NCBI GenBank assembly: GCA_902702965.1 | Contig: CACRXP010000022.1 | Span: 1,860,201-1,924,200 of the forward strand | Reading direction: 5' to 3' | Origin: Spirometra erinaceieuropaei | Lineage: Eukaryota > Platyhelminthes > Cestoda > Diphyllobothriidea > Diphyllobothriidae | DNA: 64,000 nucleotides | Notes under the pieces: generated by a model | Told to the model about the DNA's origin: nothing | The model's database searches: none | The model's input: the letters and a program-made list of their open reading frames with translations, nothing else | Translations under genes and position numbers: made by a program | Shown: in pieces, positions 58,095-64,000 of the stretch | How positions within the stretch are numbered: position 1 is the first letter of the stretch | How the letters are laid out: each line of letters opens with the position of its first letter

Positions 58095-59136
58095 ATCACA
58101 ATGAATATAAGTTTTTCATCGAACGTGATGCCAACCACTAAATTGGTCATCCAGAATCCGTATGTCAGAACTACAAATAAATAATAGGTATGTATTCTTC
58201 TTTATTCTTTACGGAGTTCTCGGAATTACTTATATACAAACCCTGTTTGTATCTGCATATGTACGAGCATCGAAAAGTCAATTGAAAAAACGTACTATCT
58301 CTGTAGCCATTTGTTGCCGGGTGTAATTTATGCGAACGGCCGGAAATAGGCTTATTCAAGAGCCCACATACAGGCGGGACTCGTTTATTTTGGGAGATAC
58401 CTGAATGGTAATTACTCTTATAATACGTAATCTTTTCTAATCTTAAACCCACTTTATGAAATAGGCCAGATACTGCAATTTCTGTCGCTAAATAGCCTCC
58501 GCCAGCCCTCCCCGTGACAAAGGTTCTTACAGACTCTGTTTTCGTTGATTGGGAACTGCGGGAAATTCACTTGAATGTCTTCCCACTTATATTCATGTTG
58601 AGAAGCTTCCGTTGGTCTCTCCGATTTCCGAAAACTACTGCTTATTGCAGAATATGGGAAATGAAGGCAATCAAAAAACATTGACTGCCAGGAGTGTAAG
58701 TTAACTGGAAACGAAAAAAAGAAAACTGAACCGCTCATTCATAGAGATCGATAAAAACCACTTCCCATCGCAGCCGAAATGGCAGGAGTCCACGGTTTAG
58801 GGCTGAGGGTTTGTCCAGTGTCTGATGGACCCGGGTTTCAGCCGTTGGTGTGGCGTCTGAAGTCGACATCTGCATGCGAACAGGCCTCGTACTCCGGTTG
58901 CCTTTCCGTAGTCATCTCAACAGATGTTCCAGTAACCAGAATTTTGCTTTTTGAATGCTCAGCCTCATGCATGTTAGCAAGTGGTCATAACAAACTGACT
59001 CTGATTCAGTTGTGTTTTGCCATGATGTCCACCGGATCGACAGCCAACTTTAAGTTGATTCAGAGTTTGTTTTTACTCCACTTTTTTCTATATATAAAAC
59101 TATTCCAATTTTGATTTAGTCGGATCTTCTATCTAG
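58095..59136. other. Unrecognised DNA
   Basis: Contains an ATG-initiated anonymous frame at 58779-59114 whose second half is hydrophobic (LFLLHFFLYIKLF). I do not recognise it and the start region is GC-richer, so a repeat fragment is possible. Confidence 0.3.
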
Positions 59137-59469
59137 TGTCCGAACTTTATTTGTGTACCATCTCGTTGTAGCTCTTTCTTCTTCCTTTCAAGTGCTCAAC
59201 ATTCTCATCTTAACAACTGTGGTCTTCTTCAACCAAGCACATCTACAGTACCTATCACGGACCGGGGAGAACCAAAAACGGACAGTGACCTATCTTCCTC
59301 TAGTCTTGGGCCGATCCAGACGATGGCAAAAGTACGCAAGTACCTGACCTCTAACGTACCCCGAAATATCACGCATGCGAGTGTAATTTCCAGGTTGGAA
59401 ACTCTCTCCCTCAACATGAGATCCTATTTTACAAATGAAGACCTCTTTACAAGATCGCCCAGGCATTAA
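59137..59469 (+). CDS. Exon-like open segment, unidentified
   Basis: A 110-codon open stretch. It contains a good acceptor TTTCTTCTTCCTTTCAAG| at 59193, then a Ser/Thr-rich segment, then TMAKVRKYLTSNVPRNITHA, SVISRLETLSLNMRSYFTNE and a stop at 59467-59469. Read from 59193 it is phase 2, which would join the alternative donor at 57786 of the preceding exon. It could be a terminal exon of the same gene or part of another one. I recognise no domain. Confidence 0.35.
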   Translation, partial: CPNFICVPSRCSSFFFLSSAQHSHLNNCGLLQPSTSTVPITDRGEPKTDSDLSSSSLGPIQTMAKVRKYLTSNVPRNITHASVISRLETLSLNMRSYFTNEDLFTRSPRH

Positions 59470-60272
59470 TAAGGCGTATATGACCTCAAAACGTGCGAGA
59501 CCAGGGATGCTGGGAACGAAGACTTTAGTGACTTTTTCTCGCCCGATGAGAATTCATTTTAGAAACAAATTTTGACTTGTCCAGATTATTTTTCGAAACG
59601 CATCTCAGAAGATCAGTGCAGTCGTCAATTGTCCAGTTTTTCTAATACCTCTTTTCCCCTTACTATCGTTGTCGCTAATTCCTATTTCTAAATCTGTTTA
59701 AAGACACTTATAAAAACGTAGATGCAAAAATATTCCCGGAGGTTGCAAAATTGACTGAAACAGTGAAAGATCTTCGTATGAATGTTCTCCTGATTTGCTC
59801 ATTTATCTTTACTGTGCACATTTATTCATTTCTTTCCCCATTCAGCACTTTGCTCATTGTTCAATAAAATTAGCATGCTTAATTCAGTTGGGAACTTTTT
59901 GAAAAGGCTTTCAACGTAGAAAATGGAAATCATTCGCGTGAAGAGCTTCCGGTTGCATTCGCAGTGAAAAGGTACCAATTCATGAGCAAGTGATGCTCGG
60001 AAACACAAGCAGGTTTGCGATCTCCTCAGTATATCAAAAAACCGAGAGGAAGACCTTTCACTTTGAAATTTTCTAAAATGTGGAGGGGTTTTTGGAGCTT
60101 TACGACAAAACGCCTGTGAAAACGCCTGCTTCGCCCCATAATTCCGACCTCCACCTCTCGATATATATATAATATTTAGTTCAACGAGAGGACTTTTAAG
60201 CTGACTGACAATAGGGGCACTGCGTTGGGTAAAGGAGTAACTACACTACTCTAAGATTGAAAAGATCCTATG
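59470..60272. other. Intergenic or intronic, nothing recognised
   Basis: AT-rich, with a short (TA)n run near 60163. No feature assigned. Confidence 0.4.
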
Positions 60273-61266
60273 CAGTGCGTGACCTATCTCATGAAATGTT
60301 GGCTGAAATTCTGAAATGCGTTTTCGATTAGGAAGGATTACTTGGTCGCGGTTGTGATACTGATTATCTTAAGGCATAACCTTATAACATTCTAGACTCG
60401 GCAGGATGTCGGCTTTTAAATGCACTTCTTTTAAATCTCCTGCAGAAAGCGTGCTCGGTAAAAAAAAATGACTACTTAAGTAGCATGCATTTTTCCCATT
60501 GATTTTCGATGGTCTTTGAAATTCAAATATATTTTATAGAAACCATAAAAAATATGCTTTCTTTTAATCAATCAATAGAGAATCACGTCTTCTTTATATT
60601 TTATACTTAAGAACGGAGTATAATTAGGTTTTAAAAAAGTTTTCTAATTGCCGAAAAATTTGGAGCCTGATCATTCGTTGCATTAGCGCTTAGTGATTAC
60701 ACTCTACAAGGTGCATGCGTTCCGCGTAAAAAAATCCCATAATTTTTCTCTGTCATTAAAGAGATATCATACAGGGTCCATAAAATTTTGCAATAGATGC
60801 GGACCATGTACATTTCATGAGCAGCAATGGTAAACGGCCAGGTACGATGCTATGTGAATGGACATATCCCGGTCTTAAAAAGTCTGATAGTTAGAAACTT
60901 TTTAAAAACCTAATTATACTCCTTTCTTAAGTATAAAATATAAAGGAGACATGATTATCTATTGATTGACTAAAAGAAAGCATATTTTTGTTTATGGTTT
61001 CTATAAAATATATTTAAATTTCCAAGACCATCGAAAATCAATGGGGAAAATGCATGCTACTTAAGTAGTCATTTTTTTTACCGAGCACGCTTTCTGCAGG
61101 AGATTTAAAAGAAGTGCATTTAAAAGCCGACATCCTGCCGAGTCTAGAATGTTATAAGGTTATGCCTTAAGATAATCAGTATCACAACCGCGACCAAGTA
61201 ATCCTTCCTAATCGAAAACGCATTTCAGAATTTCAGCCAACATTTCATGAGATAGGTCACGCACCG
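60273..61266 (+). mobile_element. Fold-back element copy 4, near-perfect arms
   Basis: Arms at about 60273-60648 and 60889-61266 enclose a ~240 nt loop. The outer 200 nt of the arms are essentially identical when one is reversed, and the inner part differs at only a few percent of positions. TATG flanks both ends (60269-60272 and 61267-61270). The loop has ATAAAATTTTGCAATAGATG and GGACCATGTACATTTCATGA, in the orientation of copies 1 and 3. There is no coding frame. The youngest or best-homogenised member of the family. Confidence 0.88.
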
Positions 61267-62600
61267 TATGTGCAGGACCTTTTTACAGAGGCCGAGGCTA
61301 GAGAAGTTCCCATGCGCTGGCATCATGGAGAGAAAGATACGCGTCAGGGTGAATTCACAGTGATGAGGGCTTTACGGGTCAAGCAGAAGCACCTAGGACA
61401 TCTGCCATCTTTTTATACGCAGATACGCGAAGTAAGAACGCCTTGATTCCCCCCTTGTCAAGATATGTTTTTTAAAGACAGGACTTGCTAAGTGGTAAGG
61501 AGTGCAAATGTCTATTCAGAGCCTGAAAATGAAAAAAAGAAGATAAGATTGATCCCCAACGAACCTATTCATTGTTTAGATTTCAAATGAAACTGTTCTA
61601 TCTGTACTTTCTAATACCATCTGTTTAGAGAAGCGACTGATTGTCAAACAATTCAGAACATCTCACCAAACTACAAACTTTATTGAATAGTGTCGTATTA
61701 TCCAAATATATACTCAATAAATATAAGTGTACTCTGGGCATTAGATCGACAAAGTAACAAAATGCGTGTAAAGCAGAATAAGACAAAGACATAGAATTAA
61801 ATTAAATTGGATCAAGATCTAAACTACTTGTTTAATTCTGCAATGAAACACAGAAGGCTTATTAGCTAGGGGGAGCAACTAAACGTTTTCACCATCCAAC
61901 ATAAGTAGACAGTCTATATCCATAAATGTATTCGGAATGCAATATGAATTGCCGTCCGCCTGATGTTTTAACCTTAGTTTTAACTCGGATTACTTAATAT
62001 ATGCCAAAACTAATTCTTAATACTGATCAATCAGGTTGCCATTTTTAACAGAATACACGTAGTCAAGGTCCGAGCAAAGTACACTAAAGATCATTCAGTC
62101 ATTACCGAAGTCTATATATATATATATTTTAGTCATCGGATTGGTTGAATTTTAAAAATTGGATCCACCTCGACGCTGCCGACCTGAAACATGGCTCGAG
62201 AACACAACTGCCAGTTGGGGCTTCAGATAAGCCTAGGGAAAGTTACTGTTATATATGATAAGCCACCGCACACAAAGTGACAAGGAATAAAGCCAAAAGG
62301 TCAGGTGGTCAGTGTCTTTGCTATCTTGATGGGAGTTCAGTGACATCTTATCCTGGGATTTTTATGCAAATAGCCAACGCCAGCCAGTTAATGAGAAGAG
62401 ACCAGCCGTCCTAGTCTCCCATGTGTTCCTATGTACTTTTTTCCGAATATTTTGCTTCGATGCTGTTTAAAAATATATTTGAGAAATACCCGTTAAATAT
62501 GTATTCGAATATTTCGGGGTATTACGTTTTGAATGAAGCAATTCAGTCTTTATTTACCCAGTACGTTTTGAGCGATACTTTGCGTTTTTAGGAATTAAGT
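61267..62600. other. Unrecognised DNA with a (TA)n run
   Basis: A (TA)n microsatellite is at 62113-62128. No long open frame or known repeat was seen. Confidence 0.4.
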
Positions 62601-63117
62601 CTCTGATCGGCGAGAAACGAACAGAAAAATTAATGCCTTTGCTTTTTTCAGAAAATTGCCCTTTCAACCTGTGTTTGGCGAGGTTGGGTTCTGCAGCCCA
62701 ACATGATTGATACCAATTGGTCAGCTTACTCAAACAATATTACTCATCTTACCCAACTTAGCCACGCGCTAGATTAGGAAGGGAAAGAGAGCGCAGGCAG
62801 AGCTTGAAGCACGCGCAGGGAAGCGAATGGAGGTGGCGTGTGAACACTCTCCCCTGACACAGTCACTCACTGGATTAAGAGGATATGGGAGAGAGTTAGA
62901 AAGAGAGAGACAGAAAGGAATTCACTTTATATTGCAATCATAAATTCACAATTTCAGCAAAAATGGGCTCCATTCACTATGAACAGCAAATAGGTTAATG
63001 GATTACTACAGAGTCAGACTTTAACAGAAAAGGAACGATTATTATGGGGGCAGTTTAAGTCTTAACTTCCGTAATTCCATTTCTTGGACAGCGTGCCAGG
63101 AATGGCAATACAGAATC
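62601..63117 (-). other. Probable 3' region of the edge retroelement
   Basis: Downstream (minus-strand sense) of the RT stop at 63118. It holds a purine-rich stretch (GAGAGAGTTAGAAAGAGAGA at 62890-62920) and no open frame. Assignment to the element is inferred from position. Confidence 0.3.
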
Positions 63118-64000
63118 TCAAAATGCCGATGTGCGACAAGAGATAAGTCGGAAGCCGCGAAGTAGCGGGTGGGAAGACCTTGCAGAAATAAGATGAGAAT
63201 GCAAAGGATGGGCAACTTCCTCTAGAAATCGACCAGCAAATTGCTTGACAGCAGTGAAATGTCGTTGTAGAATAATATTGACTAAAAGGAGATAAGGAAC
63301 ACCAACGGCAGAAGAGAGCATTCGGAGGACTCGTTTTAAAATTAAGAGATCTTTTTGAGTAAAGCAGGAAAAAATGTCAAGAGGAAAATAGAGGATAAGA
63401 GGAAGAATGCAGGCGTATATGAATCGTCAAAATAAGGGCTGGGGTATGTGGTAGGAACGTAGACCGCGAGTGAAATAAAGACGTTTGCGAACTTTAGTAA
63501 GTAGGGGCTCAATATGGAGGGAAAAAGAAAGGTTTGATGACAAAGTTGCACCAATGCACCTGAAAGAGGATGCCGCGTTGGGAAGGACGTAAAAATATTC
63601 CGGAATAGGAAAGGATCGCAGTCGGAAAATATACTGAAATGATTTTTTGATTGTTTATTAGGAGACCATTTTCCTCCGACCAAACTAGGACATGGTTAAG
63701 ACCATCCCTTCGAGACTGGAGGTGTGTCTGACTCTTGAGAGGGTGTCCAAAAACCACATCATTATCGTACTTAACCAAAAGGCAGTCGATATGGGATCTT
63801 AGATTGTCAGTGTGGAGGGGGAAAAGGTGAGGGTATAGAACGGAATCTTGAAGACCTCCGCAGTCATCGGGAAGGACCGTAGATTTCCGCTTGCCAGATT
63901 GGACACATTGAGTGCGGGAAGTAAATAATCGCTAAGCCAAGAGATGACCCAGCCTGGAGAGCCGCACGCGAGTGTTTTGGTCGGGAAAAGAGGGCGCAGA
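63118..64000 (-). pseudogene. Non-LTR reverse transcriptase, 3' part, cut by window edge
   Basis: Minus-strand translation across frames gives CVQSGKRKSTVLPDDCGGLQ followed by DSVLYPHLFPLHTDNLRS (the G-x-PQGSVLSP-x-LF region), then LLVKYDNDVVFGHPLKSQTH where YADD is expected. NHVLVWSEENGLLINNQK follows, then after frame changes the helical C-terminal region, ending in ILQRHFTAVKQFAGRFLEEV and a stop at 63118. The YADD box reads YDND, and at least two frameshifts are needed, so it is inactive. It differs from both RTs at the left end. The 5' portion lies beyond the window. Confidence 0.75.

Overview
This is a eukaryotic window, rich in introns and repeats and moderately AT-rich. It has no operons, ribosome binding sites or dense coding. 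The repeats (Penelope-like elements with GIY-YIG domains, CR1/jockey-type non-LTR reverse transcriptases, tRNA-derived palindromes, ~1 kb fold-back elements) and the gene with a very long intron fit a flatworm, probably a tapeworm. That placement is inference from the style of the elements.

Layout. 0.2-3.9 kb: a ~163 bp repeat and two divergent, broken non-LTR reverse transcriptases; part of the repeat sits inside one of the RT reading frames. 3.9-12.5 kb: no recognisable gene. 12.5 kb: a Penelope-type terminal repeat with a hammerhead-ribozyme motif and TATA box. 14.5 kb: a 318 bp palindrome with a tRNA-like sequence at each end. 17.4-18.4 kb: the first of four ~1 kb fold-back elements.

From about 22.2 to 57.9 kb a plus-strand gene can be traced through exon-like open segments at 22195-22660, 23309-25013, 49870-50273, 54651-54979 and 57613-57871. 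The last four can be joined in compatible phase. Three short stretches, in the right order, resemble MMS22L (replication-fork repair, partner of TONSL) as I remember the vertebrate protein, so I call it an MMS22L-like candidate. Its largest apparent intron, about 24.9 kb, holds most of the mobile DNA: palindromic tRNA-derived elements, a cluster of broken Penelope-like elements at 40.0-45.3 kb, and a nested inverted repeat at 47.1-47.8 kb. Later introns hold two fold-back elements and two more ribozyme-bearing repeats.

The right end has an exon-like open segment at 59.1-59.5 kb, a young near-perfect fold-back element at 60.3-61.3 kb, and a minus-strand non-LTR reverse transcriptase running off the edge.

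The most interesting material is repeat-borne RNA structure: hammerhead motifs with a TATA box exactly 51 nt upstream in three copies, a four-member fold-back family with TA-type flanks and no transposase, and a repeat inserted without closing the RT frame. No bacterial, plasmid or CRISPR feature was seen.
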